63,672 nt of DNA, taken from positions 1-63,672 of the forward strand of contig CAUQQF010000011.1 in NCBI GenBank assembly GCA_963520375.1. The letters are read 5' to 3'. Positions 8,587 to 17,682 of this stretch are shown here, one piece after another. The DNA is from JABCPE02 sp963520375 (GTDB lineage: Bacteria; Bacteroidota; Bacteroidia; Flavobacteriales; Weeksellaceae). The number at the start of each line of letters is the position of its first letter. Position 1 is the stretch's first letter. The position numbers were made by a program, and so were the translations under genes. The notes beneath the pieces were generated by a model. It did no database searches. It was not told where the DNA came from and saw nothing but the letters and a program-made list of their open reading frames with translations.

Positions 8587-8594
8587 TATATTTG
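8587..8594 (+). promoter_or_regulatory. Candidate -7 promoter element of the CD225 gene
   Basis: TATATTTG fits TAnnTTTG, 26 bp before the ATG at 8621. Confidence 0.5.
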
Positions 8595-8620
8595 CCGCCA
8601 ATAAATACACTATAAATTAT

Positions 8621-8911
8621 ATGGAACCTACAAATTATCAAAACCCTACAGAATTTAACACACCACCTAAAAACTGGTTGGTAGAATCTATTTTGGTTAC
8701 TTTGTTTTGCTGTTTACCACTTGGAATTGCTGGAATTATCAATGCTTCTAAAGTAGAAGGACTATTCCTAGCGGGAGACATTGCAGGAGCTAACAAGGCT
8801 GCGGCTGATGCTAAAAAATGGACAATGTATGGTCTATTCGCTGGATTAGCTGTTATTGTATTATATTTCCTATTTATATTACTTGCTGTTATAAGTGGAA
8901 TGGCATCTTAA
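8621..8911 (+). CDS. CD225/dispanin family membrane protein
   Basis: A 96-residue protein with a Pro/Asn-rich cytoplasmic start, then two hydrophobic segments (about 20-38 and 67-92). Between them is the CD225 signature: LVTLFCCLPLGIAGIINASKV followed by an AG..AGA...A.DAKKW turn. Bacterial dispanins share the fold of animal IFITM proteins but their role is not established. The 3' end overlaps the next gene by 17 bp, which points to translational coupling. Confidence 0.8.
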   Translation: MEPTNYQNPTEFNTPPKNWLVESILVTLFCCLPLGIAGIINASKVEGLFLAGDIAGANKAAADAKKWTMYGLFAGLAVIVLYFLFILLAVISGMAS

Positions 8912-9287
8912 AACTATTACTAAATGGATTGTAGGTCTTTTGTTTATTTCTATACTTATTTTAGTATACAAGACCTACAACCCATTAGATAGTATATTTT
9001 TTCCAAAATGCCCATTCAAAGTAGCTACTGGGTATGATTGTGCAGGATGTGGTTCACAGAGAGCTGTCCATCATTTATTAAACCTAAATATAGGCAAAGC
9101 TTTCAGAGAAAACATGCTTCTGGTAGTGTCTATTCCCTACATCATCGCTGGATTTTTATTTAATATCTATAAAGACAAACAAAATCCTATTTTCCTAAAA
9201 TGGCGAAGAAGACTTTTTGGTCTTCATGCCACCTATATTGTCTTATTTATCGTTATTTCTTTCTGGATTCTTAGGAATATTCTTTAA
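8895..9287 (+). CDS. DUF2752 membrane protein
   Basis: A 130-residue protein with a transmembrane segment at about 12-25, then FPKCPFKVATGYDCAGCGSQRAVHHLL (the CP..TG.DC.GCG..RA motif that defines DUF2752), and two more hydrophobic helices. The only reasonable start is the GTG at 8895, inside the CD225 gene; the ATG at 8900 is in the CD225 frame. The pairing of a dispanin or TM2-like protein with DUF2752 suggests they work together in the membrane, which is inference. The four Cys could bind a metal or form disulfides. Confidence 0.75.
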   Translation: MEWHLKTITKWIVGLLFISILILVYKTYNPLDSIFFPKCPFKVATGYDCAGCGSQRAVHHLLNLNIGKAFRENMLLVVSIPYIIAGFLFNIYKDKQNPIFLKWRRRLFGLHATYIVLFIVISFWILRNIL

Positions 9288-9289
9288 TT

Positions 9290-10027
9290 TTATCTTTTTA
9301 GAATATATTCTCTCAATTTTTCCTTGGTAGAACTATAAGTCATAGCATCGACCACTTTATAGTAATTTTCTCGGTCTACGCAGTTGTCATATGCTGTTTT
9401 TGCCAGCTCTAAACGATTATCATCAAAGGAAAGCGCTTTCACCATTTGGACTATCTGTTGAGTGGTAAAATTCATTCCTTTTTGTGCAACATAGAAAGTT
9501 TCCATTTTATCTTTATCAAAAGGTTTTCCTGCATAACTTCTATAAAACTGCCCAAACTCTTCATTACTCATCATTGGTTTATATCCACCGATATTTGGAT
9601 AAACTTGGATACCATTGTCATCAATATTTTCTTCACCAAAAAGATAAAGGTCATAGCCGTCAAAATCTAACAACAACCTAGTATTTTCCCTCAATTCCAC
9701 CTGTGTCCTATACACCAAGATATTTCCTTTTTCATAAATTGAAAGCATCTGTATTCCTCTATTCAAATCAAAGAAACGATACCTTCCTGTAGAATTTTCC
9801 ATCATCTGCCCTCCTACTTCTACGCGAAATCGCCCTTCAGCGAAAACCCTAAGCCACAGCTGCGCCTGTCTGCCATCTCCATACATATTTCTATTACGGA
9901 AAATGCCTCTATCAGTGGGATTTCTCCTACTTACATTTACTTCGTTTCTAAATTTCGTTATCCTAATATCTTGCGCATAAACAACCGAACATAAACCTAA
10001 AAAGGCTAATAATAAATATTTTTTCAT
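9290..10027 (-). CDS. DUF4476-domain secreted protein
   Basis: 245 residues with a signal peptide cut after about residue 18 (VVYAQ). The middle (about 25-140) is beta-rich. The C-terminal 90 residues (EEFGQFYRSYAGKPFDKDKMETFYVAQ...FTTQQIVQMVKALSFDDNRLELAKTAYDNCVDRENYYKVVDAMTY split over the domain) are all-helical and match DUF4476, a domain found almost only in Bacteroidota and of unknown role. It is convergent with the DUF2752 gene with only 2 bp between the stops. Confidence 0.75.
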   Translation of the reverse strand: MKKYLLLAFLGLCSVVYAQDIRITKFRNEVNVSRRNPTDRGIFRNRNMYGDGRQAQLWLRVFAEGRFRVEVGGQMMENSTGRYRFFDLNRGIQMLSIYEKGNILVYRTQVELRENTRLLLDFDGYDLYLFGEENIDDNGIQVYPNIGGYKPMMSNEEFGQFYRSYAGKPFDKDKMETFYVAQKGMNFTTQQIVQMVKALSFDDNRLELAKTAYDNCVDRENYYKVVDAMTYSSTKEKLREYILKR

Positions 10028-10123
10028 TTCATCAAATTTGTTTTCAAAAATGAAAATTTAATGCCAAAAATTTCTGGTGCTTTCATTTCATTATGTGATT
10101 TTTATCATTAAAAATAAAAAATG

Positions 10124-10131
10124 TATCTTTG
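10124..10131 (+). promoter_or_regulatory. Candidate -7 promoter element of the DEAD-box helicase gene
   Basis: TATCTTTG is an exact TAnnTTTG match, 20 bp before the chosen ATG at 10152, which supports that start over an in-frame Met further upstream. Confidence 0.55.
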
Positions 10132-10151
10132 CCGAAATTTTAAAAAACTTA

Positions 10152-11810
10152 ATGAATTTATTTAGCGAGTCCAATTTAAGTCCTGAAATCATCAAGGCAG
10201 TTGGCGAATTGGGCTATGAAAGTCCTACGGAGATCCAAAAACAGACCATTCCTTTCATTTTATCGGACATCAGAGACCTTATCGCTCTGGCACAGACAGG
10301 AACGGGGAAAACAGCGGCGTTTTCTTTACCTATTTTGGATATGATAGATGATACCAGCCGTAAAATACAGCTTTTGGTATTGGCCCCAACGAGGGAATTG
10401 GCATTACAAATCGCCAAAGACATTAAAAACTACACCAAATATTTGCCGAATGTGAAAACAACAGCAGTATATGGTGGAAGCAGCATCACAGACCAAATTA
10501 GAAATTTGAGAGAAAAACCTCAAATCATCGTGGGAACGCCTGGGAGGGTTATTGATTTAATCAACAGAAAAGCTTTGGACTTCTCTCAAATCCATTGGCT
10601 GGTACTGGATGAAGCGGACGAAATGCTGTCTATGGGCTTCAAGGATGACTTAGAAACTATTCTTTCTGAGACTCCTGAAACCAAGCAAACATTACTATTT
10701 TCTGCTACGATGAACAAGGAAGTGGAGAGAATTTCTAAAAATTATCTTACCAATCCTCATCGTATTTCAGTAGGCTCTATCAACGCGGTTAAGAAAAACA
10801 TAAAACACGAATATTATGTAGTAAACTACCGTCAGAAAAAAGAAGCCCTAAAAAGGCTGATAGATGCAAATCCTAATCAGTATTCTATCATTTTCTGCCG
10901 AACTAAAATGGAAACTCAGGATGTAGCTGATTTCCTAATGCAGAATGGCTACGCTGCTGACGCCCTTCATGGTGACCTCTCACAAGCACAGAGAGACACG
11001 GTAATGAAGAAATTCAGACTGAAAAACATTGATATTCTGGTTGCTACAGATGTTGCTGCCAGAGGGCTTGATGTGAACAGCCTTACCCATGTAATCCACT
11101 ACTCGCTTCCTGACGACCCAGAAGTTTTCGTACACAGAAGCGGACGAACAGGGCGTGCTGGGAAAGATGGCATCTCTATGGCTCTGATAAAACCAGAGGA
11201 AACCAGAAAGTTAAGCCAAATCAAAGGTCAAACTAAAATAGAAATTGTAGAAAAACAAATTCCAAAAGGAGAAGACATCATAAAAGCTCAAGTAGCAGGA
11301 GTTTTCGAGCAACTTTTCACGGAACACGAGGATTTCTTTGACTTTGATGACAGCCTTATCCCAGACCTTTCTAATTTCTCTAAAGAAGAATTGGTACACC
11401 AATTACTTCAATTCCAGCTGAAAGATTTGGCTCTTTATTATAAAAATAACAATGATTTAGCAGCTCAAAAACTAAAAGCGGAATCTGAAACCAAAGAAAG
11501 CAGAAGAGACAGACGAGGAAGAGACCGAGATAGAGATAAAGGCGGCAGAAAGTCTAGAAAAAACAATGAAAACATGGTGAGATTTTTCTTTAATTTAGGA
11601 AAAAGAGACAAATTAAAGAAAACTGATGTTCTGGACATCATCAACCAAGCCACCAAAAAATCTAAAAAACGAGCTGATATCGGCGATATAGAAGTTTTAG
11701 AGAAGTTCTCTTTCTTTGAAGTGGAAAAATCTTTTGAAAAAGATATCCTCAATAACATTGCCGCGATGAAATTCAAAGGAAAAGAAATGCGTGCAGAAGT
11801 AGCGAACTAA
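10152..11810 (+). CDS. deaD: DEAD-box RNA helicase with DbpA-type RNA-binding domain (CsdA/DeaD-like)
   Basis: 552 residues from the ATG at 10152. A longer frame starts 25 codons earlier but would precede the promoter element. Helicase motifs in order: Walker A AQTGTGKT at 47-54, PTRELALQ, TPGR, DEAD at 153-156, SAT, and HRSGRTGRAG near 327. After the RecA pair comes a basic Arg/Asp/Lys linker (RRDRRGRDRDRDKGGRKSRK) and, from about 473, a C-terminal domain (MVRFFFNLG...D..DI.VLEKFSFFEV) typical of the DbpA/CsdA RNA-recognition fold. Such enzymes unwind RNA in ribosome assembly and at low temperature. A terminator follows directly. Confidence 0.92.
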   Translation: MNLFSESNLSPEIIKAVGELGYESPTEIQKQTIPFILSDIRDLIALAQTGTGKTAAFSLPILDMIDDTSRKIQLLVLAPTRELALQIAKDIKNYTKYLPNVKTTAVYGGSSITDQIRNLREKPQIIVGTPGRVIDLINRKALDFSQIHWLVLDEADEMLSMGFKDDLETILSETPETKQTLLFSATMNKEVERISKNYLTNPHRISVGSINAVKKNIKHEYYVVNYRQKKEALKRLIDANPNQYSIIFCRTKMETQDVADFLMQNGYAADALHGDLSQAQRDTVMKKFRLKNIDILVATDVAARGLDVNSLTHVIHYSLPDDPEVFVHRSGRTGRAGKDGISMALIKPEETRKLSQIKGQTKIEIVEKQIPKGEDIIKAQVAGVFEQLFTEHEDFFDFDDSLIPDLSNFSKEELVHQLLQFQLKDLALYYKNNNDLAAQKLKAESETKESRRDRRGRDRDRDKGGRKSRKNNENMVRFFFNLGKRDKLKKTDVLDIINQATKKSKKRADIGDIEVLEKFSFFEVEKSFEKDILNNIAAMKFKGKEMRAEVAN

Positions 11811-11817
11811 ATAATTC

Positions 11818-11858
11818 CCTATAAATGTATTTTAGATTAGTGCATTTATAGGTTTTTT
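11818..11858 (+). terminator. Rho-independent terminator of the helicase gene
   Basis: CCTATAAATG (11818-11827) pairs with CATTTATAGG (11843-11852) across a 15-nt loop and is followed by six T. Confidence 0.8.
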
Positions 11859-11860
11859 AT

Positions 11861-11890
11861 TTTGTAAAAGTAAAATTAAGTTTATATTTG
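11861..11890 (+). promoter_or_regulatory. Bacteroidota promoter of the DUF47-pit operon
   Basis: TTTG at 11861-11864 and TATATTTG at 11883-11890 are separated by 18 bp, matching the -33/-7 arrangement of Bacteroidota. It lies just past the helicase terminator and 28 bp before the next ATG. Confidence 0.65.
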
Positions 11891-11918
11891 TAACCGAAAA
11901 ATTTATACATTAGAACTC

Positions 11919-12557
11919 ATGGGAATTGGTAATATTTTTAAGGCATTTCAACCAAAGGACACAGTTTTTTTTACTTTATTTGAAAAAGTGGCGGCTAATC
12001 TAGTGGAAATGTCTGAGTATTTTCATAATGGAATTCAGAATTTTGATGCAAATGATGAATCTTTCTTAAAGAAAATTCACGATTTTGAACATCAAAACGA
12101 TGACCTTACGCACCAAATTTACATGGAGTTGGGTAAGAATTTCATCACTCCTTTTGATAGAGAAGATATACAGTCTTTGGCAACATCTCTAGATGATGTA
12201 GCGGACTATATCTACGCTTCTACTAGATATATTTTTCTATTCAAAAGCCCTGAAACAAAGGCTTACCAAGAGTTTTCTCTTCTTATCCAAAAGGCATGTA
12301 TAGAGATTCAAAATGCTATCATCAACCTTAAAGATTTTAAAGATTTGGAGGCTGTAAAAGAATCATGTATCAAAATCAATAGTATAGAAAATATTGCTGA
12401 CGATGTACAAAGTTCGGCTCTTATCAAGCTATTTGAAACCAATGACCCTATTACCATCATCAAAGTACAGCAGGTGCTGAACTACCTAGAAGAGGTAACT
12501 GACAAGGCGGAAGAAGTAGCTGGTGTAATGAGCAGCATCATCATCAAATACGCTTAA
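11919..12557 (+). CDS. DUF47 (PhoU-like) Pit accessory protein
   Basis: 212 residues, all helical and acidic, with no membrane segment. The pattern (VEMSEYFHNGI, HDFEHQNDDLTHQIYMELGKNFITPFDREDI, LDDVADYIYA, EEVTDKAEEVAGVMSSIIIKYA) is that of DUF47/TIGR00153 proteins, distant PhoU relatives with conserved E/D clusters that bind metals in PhoU. They are almost always encoded next to Pit transporters and are thought to regulate them. Here pit follows after 27 bp, so the two form an operon. Confidence 0.88.
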   Translation: MGIGNIFKAFQPKDTVFFTLFEKVAANLVEMSEYFHNGIQNFDANDESFLKKIHDFEHQNDDLTHQIYMELGKNFITPFDREDIQSLATSLDDVADYIYASTRYIFLFKSPETKAYQEFSLLIQKACIEIQNAIINLKDFKDLEAVKESCIKINSIENIADDVQSSALIKLFETNDPITIIKVQQVLNYLEEVTDKAEEVAGVMSSIIIKYA

Positions 12558-12584
12558 TTTCTAACTCTAACTAAAAAATAAAGT

Positions 12585-13727
12585 ATGGAACTTCCTGTAC
12601 TTCTCATAGCAATCATTGGACTAGCCCTTGTTTTTGACTACATCAATGGGTTTCATGATGCGGCTAACTCCATTGCTACCATTGTTTCCACGAAGGTTCT
12701 CACGCCTTTTCAAGCGGTTTTGTGGGCGGCTTTTTGGAATTTCGCAGCTTTTTTCATTGCTGCTTATATCACACAGTCTTTTAACATTGGGAACACTATT
12801 GCTAAAACTGTAAGTGAAGATTTTATCAACCTTGAAGTTATTGTCTCTGGACTTATCGCGGCTATTGCGTGGAATTTATTGACTTGGTGGCTTGGTATTC
12901 CATCCTCTTCGTCACACACACTTATTGGTGGGTTCCTTGGAGCAGCGCTGATGCATGCTCTTCATGAGAATTATGTTGAACTTAGAGATTTAAATAACAA
13001 TTTTGATTTCAAAGCTTCATCTTTTGAACTTATCAAATTATCTTTTGAAAAACTATTCACACAAGATGTGGTAAAATACGACAAAGTCATCCCAATATTC
13101 TTATTTATTTTCCTAGCGCCTTTCATAGGGATGTTTGTTTCTGTGATTATCACACTTATCATCGTAAATATTTGCAAAAAATCAAATCCTCATAAAGCTG
13201 AAACAGCATTCAAAAGATTACAGCTGGTTTCTTCTGCCCTATTTAGTCTAGGGCATGGACTGAATGATGCACAGAAAATCATGGGAATCATCGGTGCTGC
13301 GGTTATTTATCACTATGTAAATATAGGAGACCCTGACTACATCAATGCTCCTGATAGATTTAAATACTTTACGGAACATTTCATGTGGGTTCCTTTAGCA
13401 GCGCATATTGCTATTGGTTTAGGAACGATGAGCGGAGGATGGAAAATCGTAAAAACGATGGGTACTAAAATCACGAAAGTAACTTCATTAGAAGGGGTAA
13501 GCGCAGAATCTGCTGGTGCTGTGACTCTTTTCATCACTGACCATCTAGGAGTTCCTGTTTCTACTACCCACACTATTACGGGTTCTATCATAGGTGTTGG
13601 TCTTACTAAAAGGATTTCTGCCGTAAGATGGGGTATTACCGTAAGTCTTCTATGGGCTTGGGTTCTGACAATTCCTATCAGTGCGATAGTAGCTGGAATT
13701 ACCTACATCATCGTAAATATGTTCTAA
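12585..13727 (+). CDS. pit: Inorganic phosphate transporter, PiT family
   Basis: A 380-residue polytopic membrane protein with the two inverted PiT signatures: GFHDAANSIATIVSTKVLTP near 23-42 and GLNDAQKIMGI near 225-235. These Asp/Asn-containing loops bind phosphate and the coupling cation. About ten hydrophobic segments are visible, and there is a hydrophilic loop near 190-215. It should import phosphate (as metal-phosphate or with H+/Na+). It is co-transcribed with the DUF47 gene and ended by a strong terminator. Confidence 0.93.
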   Translation: MELPVLLIAIIGLALVFDYINGFHDAANSIATIVSTKVLTPFQAVLWAAFWNFAAFFIAAYITQSFNIGNTIAKTVSEDFINLEVIVSGLIAAIAWNLLTWWLGIPSSSSHTLIGGFLGAALMHALHENYVELRDLNNNFDFKASSFELIKLSFEKLFTQDVVKYDKVIPIFLFIFLAPFIGMFVSVIITLIIVNICKKSNPHKAETAFKRLQLVSSALFSLGHGLNDAQKIMGIIGAAVIYHYVNIGDPDYINAPDRFKYFTEHFMWVPLAAHIAIGLGTMSGGWKIVKTMGTKITKVTSLEGVSAESAGAVTLFITDHLGVPVSTTHTITGSIIGVGLTKRISAVRWGITVSLLWAWVLTIPISAIVAGITYIIVNMF

Positions 13728-13751
13728 AATTTTCCCAAAAGATAAAAGATT

Positions 13752-13788
13752 AAACCACCAATTTATCAGAAAAATTGGTGGTTTTTTT
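13752..13788 (+). terminator. Rho-independent terminator of the DUF47-pit operon
   Basis: AAACCACCAATTT (13752-13764) pairs exactly with AAATTGGTGGTTT (13772-13784), then the T run continues to 13788. Confidence 0.9.
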
Positions 13789-13811
13789 GGCTTATTTTCA
13801 TTTTAAAAATT

Positions 13812-13819
13812 TAAATTTG
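13812..13819 (+). promoter_or_regulatory. Candidate -7 promoter element of the polyprenyl synthase gene
   Basis: TAAATTTG, a TAnnTTTG match, 17 bp before the ATG at 13837. Confidence 0.5.
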
Positions 13820-13836
13820 CTGAAAACAATTTCATC

Positions 13837-14808
13837 ATGCATTTTGCTGAAAAATACATCAATCTAATTACTGAAAGTATAGAAAAATACAAATTCGAAG
13901 AAACTCCCTTTGAACTGTATCAGCCCATCAATTACATCATAGCAAATGGAGGAAAACGCCTCCGCCCTATGCTTACACTGATGGCAGCGGATGCATTCGG
14001 GGGAGATATAAACACCGCAATAAAACCAGCTCTAGCAATAGAGTATTTTCATAATTTCACACTCATTCATGATGATATAATGGATGATGCTCCTCTGAGA
14101 AGAGGGAAACCTACCATTCATGCTTTAGAAGGTATCAACACGGGTATACTCTCTGGCGATGCCCTGCTTATCAAATCTTATCAGTTTTTTGAAGATTTAG
14201 AACCTGTTTTGTTTAAAAAATGTATTCATTTATTTTCCGATACAGGAGTGAAAATATGTGAGGGACAGCAAATGGACATGAATTTTGAAAAAAGAGATGA
14301 TGTAAATTTTGATGAGTATATCCAGATGATTACTTACAAAACTGGCGTACTGAGTGCTACAGCGCTAAAAATAGGCGCTTTCATTGCTGAATGTCCAGAG
14401 CAGGATGCGGAGGCTCTCTATCAGTTTGGGATTCACCTTGGAATTGCATTTCAGATGATGGATGATTATCTGGATGTATTTGGAAATCAGGGAGATTTTG
14501 GAAAAAAACAGGCAGGTGATATTTGTGAAAATAAAAAGACTGTCTTATACCTCACTGCACTAGAAAAAGCAGATGAAAAACAAAAAAAAGAACTCCAAAA
14601 CTGGTATTCCCAAAAGGCTGAAAGCCAAGAAAAAATAGATGCTGTTTCTAAAATTTTCCTAGATACAAAGGCGGATGAAATCACATTAAAACTCGTGCAG
14701 GAACACCACAAAACTGCTCAAAAATATCTAAACCAAACCAGTCTAAATGCAGAGAAAAAGGAGTCTTTCTCGGCTCTGGCGGATTATTTATTAAAAAGAA
14801 ATATTTAA
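13837..14808 (+). CDS. Polyprenyl diphosphate synthase (trans-type)
   Basis: 323 residues. GGKRLRP at 38-44, the first Asp-rich motif DDIMD at 79-83 and the second DDYLD at 209-213 coordinate Mg2+ and the diphosphates; LRRGKPT follows the first motif. The enzyme condenses IPP with an allylic diphosphate. A Phe at the fifth position before the first motif suggests a short to medium product (FPP or GGPP) rather than a long quinone tail, but chain length cannot be fixed by eye. The GSCFA gene follows after 9 bp. The idi gene at 62641 could feed the same pathway. Confidence 0.9.
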   Translation: MHFAEKYINLITESIEKYKFEETPFELYQPINYIIANGGKRLRPMLTLMAADAFGGDINTAIKPALAIEYFHNFTLIHDDIMDDAPLRRGKPTIHALEGINTGILSGDALLIKSYQFFEDLEPVLFKKCIHLFSDTGVKICEGQQMDMNFEKRDDVNFDEYIQMITYKTGVLSATALKIGAFIAECPEQDAEALYQFGIHLGIAFQMMDDYLDVFGNQGDFGKKQAGDICENKKTVLYLTALEKADEKQKKELQNWYSQKAESQEKIDAVSKIFLDTKADEITLKLVQEHHKTAQKYLNQTSLNAEKKESFSALADYLLKRNI

Positions 14809-14817
14809 ATCTTGTCT

Positions 14818-15792
14818 ATGAAATTTCGTACCGAGGTAGAAATTCCGATTTCTGAAAAAAAAATTCAAATTTCGGATTCTTTGTTTTCAATAGGGTCGTG
14901 TTTTGCAACAGAAATCTCTGTAAAACTAGCTGACAGCCAGTTCCAAACGCTGAACAATCCTTTTGGGACTCTCTTCAATCCTTGGGCTGTGAAAAACAGT
15001 ATTCAAGAAATTTTTGAAAACAAAATTTACACAGAAAAAGATTTAGATTTTCATCAAGGTGAATATTTGAGTTTTAATCATCATACCTCATTTAATTCTG
15101 AAAACCAGAAAGATACCCTCAGAAAAATCAATGAGAAAATAAACCTTGCGCACGAATTTCTAAAACGAAGCAACTGGGTAATCATCACCTATGGAACGGC
15201 TTTCGTTTATGAACATTTATCCAAAAATATTTTTGTAGCAAACTGCCACAAAATCCCACAAACAAACTTTAATAAACGCCTTCTAACCCACGAAGAATTG
15301 GTAAATTCAATAGCTGAAACCTGCCACATTCTAAAAAAAATCTGCCCGAAAGAGGCACAGATTCTTTTTACATTAAGCCCTGTCCGCCATACCAAAGATG
15401 GTTTTAGCGAAAATAATCTAAGTAAGGCCAAACTGCTTTGTGCAATTCATGAAGTTGTGGAACAGCATGAAAATTGCCATTATATCCCTGTTTATGAAAT
15501 CGTTATGGACGACCTGCGCGATTACAGATTCTACAAGGAAGACCTCATCCATCCGAGTGAACAGGCCGTTCAGTACATTTGGGAAAAATTCAAAAAAGCT
15601 TATTTTTCTGATGAAGCCGATAGATTTTCCAATGAAAACCTTAAAATAAAACAAGCTCTAGAGCATCGTCCAAAGGACAAAAACAGCGCTAAATACCAAG
15701 CTTTCTTAAAACAAATACAAGAAAAAATCATCCAGCAGCAGGAAAAAGTGGAACATAAGATTTTTACGGATAATCTGGATAATTTTCTTTAA
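14818..15792 (+). CDS. GSCFA-domain protein
   Basis: 324 residues from the ATG at 14818. The name-giving motif is visible as FSIGSCFATEI near 24-34, followed by NNPFGTLFNPWAV. Other blocks are ITYGTAFVYE and LSPVRH, and DDLRDYRFYKEDLIHPSEQAVQYIWEKF (split here as DDLRDYRFY and DLIHPSEQAV) near 228-250. The Ser of GSCFA and the Asp/His of DLIHPS resemble the nucleophile and catalytic dyad of SGNH hydrolases, so an esterase-like role is likely. No signal peptide. In an apparent operon with the prenyl synthase; substrate unknown. Confidence 0.82.
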   Translation: MKFRTEVEIPISEKKIQISDSLFSIGSCFATEISVKLADSQFQTLNNPFGTLFNPWAVKNSIQEIFENKIYTEKDLDFHQGEYLSFNHHTSFNSENQKDTLRKINEKINLAHEFLKRSNWVIITYGTAFVYEHLSKNIFVANCHKIPQTNFNKRLLTHEELVNSIAETCHILKKICPKEAQILFTLSPVRHTKDGFSENNLSKAKLLCAIHEVVEQHENCHYIPVYEIVMDDLRDYRFYKEDLIHPSEQAVQYIWEKFKKAYFSDEADRFSNENLKIKQALEHRPKDKNSAKYQAFLKQIQEKIIQQQEKVEHKIFTDNLDNFL

Positions 15793-15797
15793 ATTTG
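15790..15797 (+). promoter_or_regulatory. Candidate -7 promoter element of the ABC exporter gene
   Basis: TAAATTTG overlaps the GSCFA stop codon and lies 76 bp before the ABC exporter ATG. Confidence 0.35.
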
Positions 15798-15873
15798 CAC
15801 TGCTAAATGCAATAGCTTTTTTCATTAAAAAAATCATGAAATTTTGTAATTATTGCACAGCAAAAATAAATAT

Positions 15874-17664
15874 ATGAACAGCAAAAATACCTCTTTACTA
15901 AAATATTTTTCTTATTTCAGAAACATTGCGGGATGGCACATGTATGGCTATATTTTGGTAAACTTATTGGTGGGTTTATTGGATGGTTTGGGACTTGCTA
16001 TGTTCATTCCGTTACTGGGAATTGCATCTGGAATAAACACTAATACAAGCGACGAAAACTCAGATGTTATAAATTTCATTGTCAATTTATTTGATTTCGT
16101 TGGTGTAAATGTAAATCTTGTAAATGCCTTGTTATTTATGGTTATCGTTTTCTCGATAAAGGGAGTTTTCTACTATCTGAGAAGTGTCTATTTTATAAAA
16201 ATAAGAGTAAAATCTGTAAGCTTACTAAGGCTCAACTTGATAGAAAACCTTAATGAACTTTCTTATTCCGGATTTACAAAATTAGAAGCTGGGCGTATCC
16301 AAAACACGATGGTAGGTGAGTTGGGAAAGGTAATCGGAGCACTGATGAGTTTCTTCGTTTATTTACAGCATATTATCATGCTTGCCACTTATATTTTCCT
16401 TGCTTTTATTGCTAATTGGCAGTTTGCTATTTTGGTGGCGATTGGAGGTTCGTTGTCTAATTTGTTTTATAAATACATCAACAGCTACACCAAGGAAAAA
16501 GCCACACTGCTTTCTAGTAAAGGAAATAGTTTCAACGCTGTTTTGATACAGATTCTTCATAATTTTAAGTATTTAAAGGCCACTAACCACTATCGGTTAT
16601 TTTCAAAAAAACTAGTGGATAACATAGGCGAACAAGAAAAAATCAATCTGGGAGTAGGCAAAATCTCATCCGTTGGGGAAAGCCTTAGAGAGCCTTTTAC
16701 GATTGTCATCATCACGGGAGTAATTATCGTACAGACCTCTTATTTAGGAGAATCTTTTTCTTCTATTCTTTTGAGTTTACTACTGTTTTACAGAGCGTTA
16801 GGACATTTGGTGAGTATGCAGAATTCTTGGAATACATTTTTATCCAACTCTTCCGGAATTGACTCTTTTGAGAATTTATTATCTGATTTTAAGCATTATA
16901 AAGAGCCTCTTCACTATCAAGAAAAGATTGAACACATTGATGACATTAATATTAAAAATATTTCATTATCATTTAGAGAAAAAAAAGCCATTGATAACAT
17001 AAGTTTTTCTATAAAGAAAAATTCTTCTGTGGCCTTCGTTGGAGAAAGTGGAGCAGGAAAAACGACTCTTGCTAACATCATATCTGGACTACAAACGCCC
17101 GATGATGGTGAAATAATCATTGAAGGAAAATCTCTATATAAAACGAACCTTAATTCTTTCCGAAATCATCTCGGCTACATTACACAAGAGGCTGTGATAT
17201 TCAATGATTCCATCTTTAATAATGTTACTTTTTGGCAAGAAAAATCTGAAGAAAATATAGAAAAATTCAGACAAACTATTGAAAAAGTTTCTTTATCTGA
17301 ATTTCTTAACGAACTTCCAGAAAAGGAAAATACCCAGCTTGGGAACAATGGAATCCTAATTTCTGGTGGTCAGAAACAGAGGATTTCTATCGCGAGGGAA
17401 CTTTATAAAGATGTGGAACTACTCATACTAGATGAGGCAACTTCTGCGCTGGATACAGAAACCGAAAGACACATCAAAAACAACATCGACCTGCTACAAG
17501 GGCAGACTACCCTTATCATCATTGCTCATAGGCTTTCTACGATTAAAAATGTGGATATGATTTATCTTTTGGATAAGGGTAAAATCATAGCCTCTGGTGA
17601 TTTTGACAGTTTGGTAAAAAGCTCAGAAAAATTCAGAAAAATGGTGGAATTACAGGAATTGTAA
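15874..17664 (+). CDS. ABC exporter half-transporter, MsbA/lipid-flippase type
   Basis: 596 residues from the ATG at 15874; an earlier TTG is in frame but less likely. Residues 1 to about 330 carry the six-helix exporter domain. The ATPase domain has Walker A GESGAGKTT near 389-397, signature SGGQ near 496 and Walker B LLILDEATSALD near 518, then IIAHRLSTI with the switch His. It should act as a homodimer. Position at the start of a polysaccharide region suggests export of a lipid-linked glycan or of LPS core-lipid A, but general MsbA function is equally possible. Confidence 0.85.
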   Translation: MNSKNTSLLKYFSYFRNIAGWHMYGYILVNLLVGLLDGLGLAMFIPLLGIASGINTNTSDENSDVINFIVNLFDFVGVNVNLVNALLFMVIVFSIKGVFYYLRSVYFIKIRVKSVSLLRLNLIENLNELSYSGFTKLEAGRIQNTMVGELGKVIGALMSFFVYLQHIIMLATYIFLAFIANWQFAILVAIGGSLSNLFYKYINSYTKEKATLLSSKGNSFNAVLIQILHNFKYLKATNHYRLFSKKLVDNIGEQEKINLGVGKISSVGESLREPFTIVIITGVIIVQTSYLGESFSSILLSLLLFYRALGHLVSMQNSWNTFLSNSSGIDSFENLLSDFKHYKEPLHYQEKIEHIDDINIKNISLSFREKKAIDNISFSIKKNSSVAFVGESGAGKTTLANIISGLQTPDDGEIIIEGKSLYKTNLNSFRNHLGYITQEAVIFNDSIFNNVTFWQEKSEENIEKFRQTIEKVSLSEFLNELPEKENTQLGNNGILISGGQKQRISIARELYKDVELLILDEATSALDTETERHIKNNIDLLQGQTTLIIIAHRLSTIKNVDMIYLLDKGKIIASGDFDSLVKSSEKFRKMVELQEL

Positions 17665-17682
17665 TACACCTCTACCCTCTTT

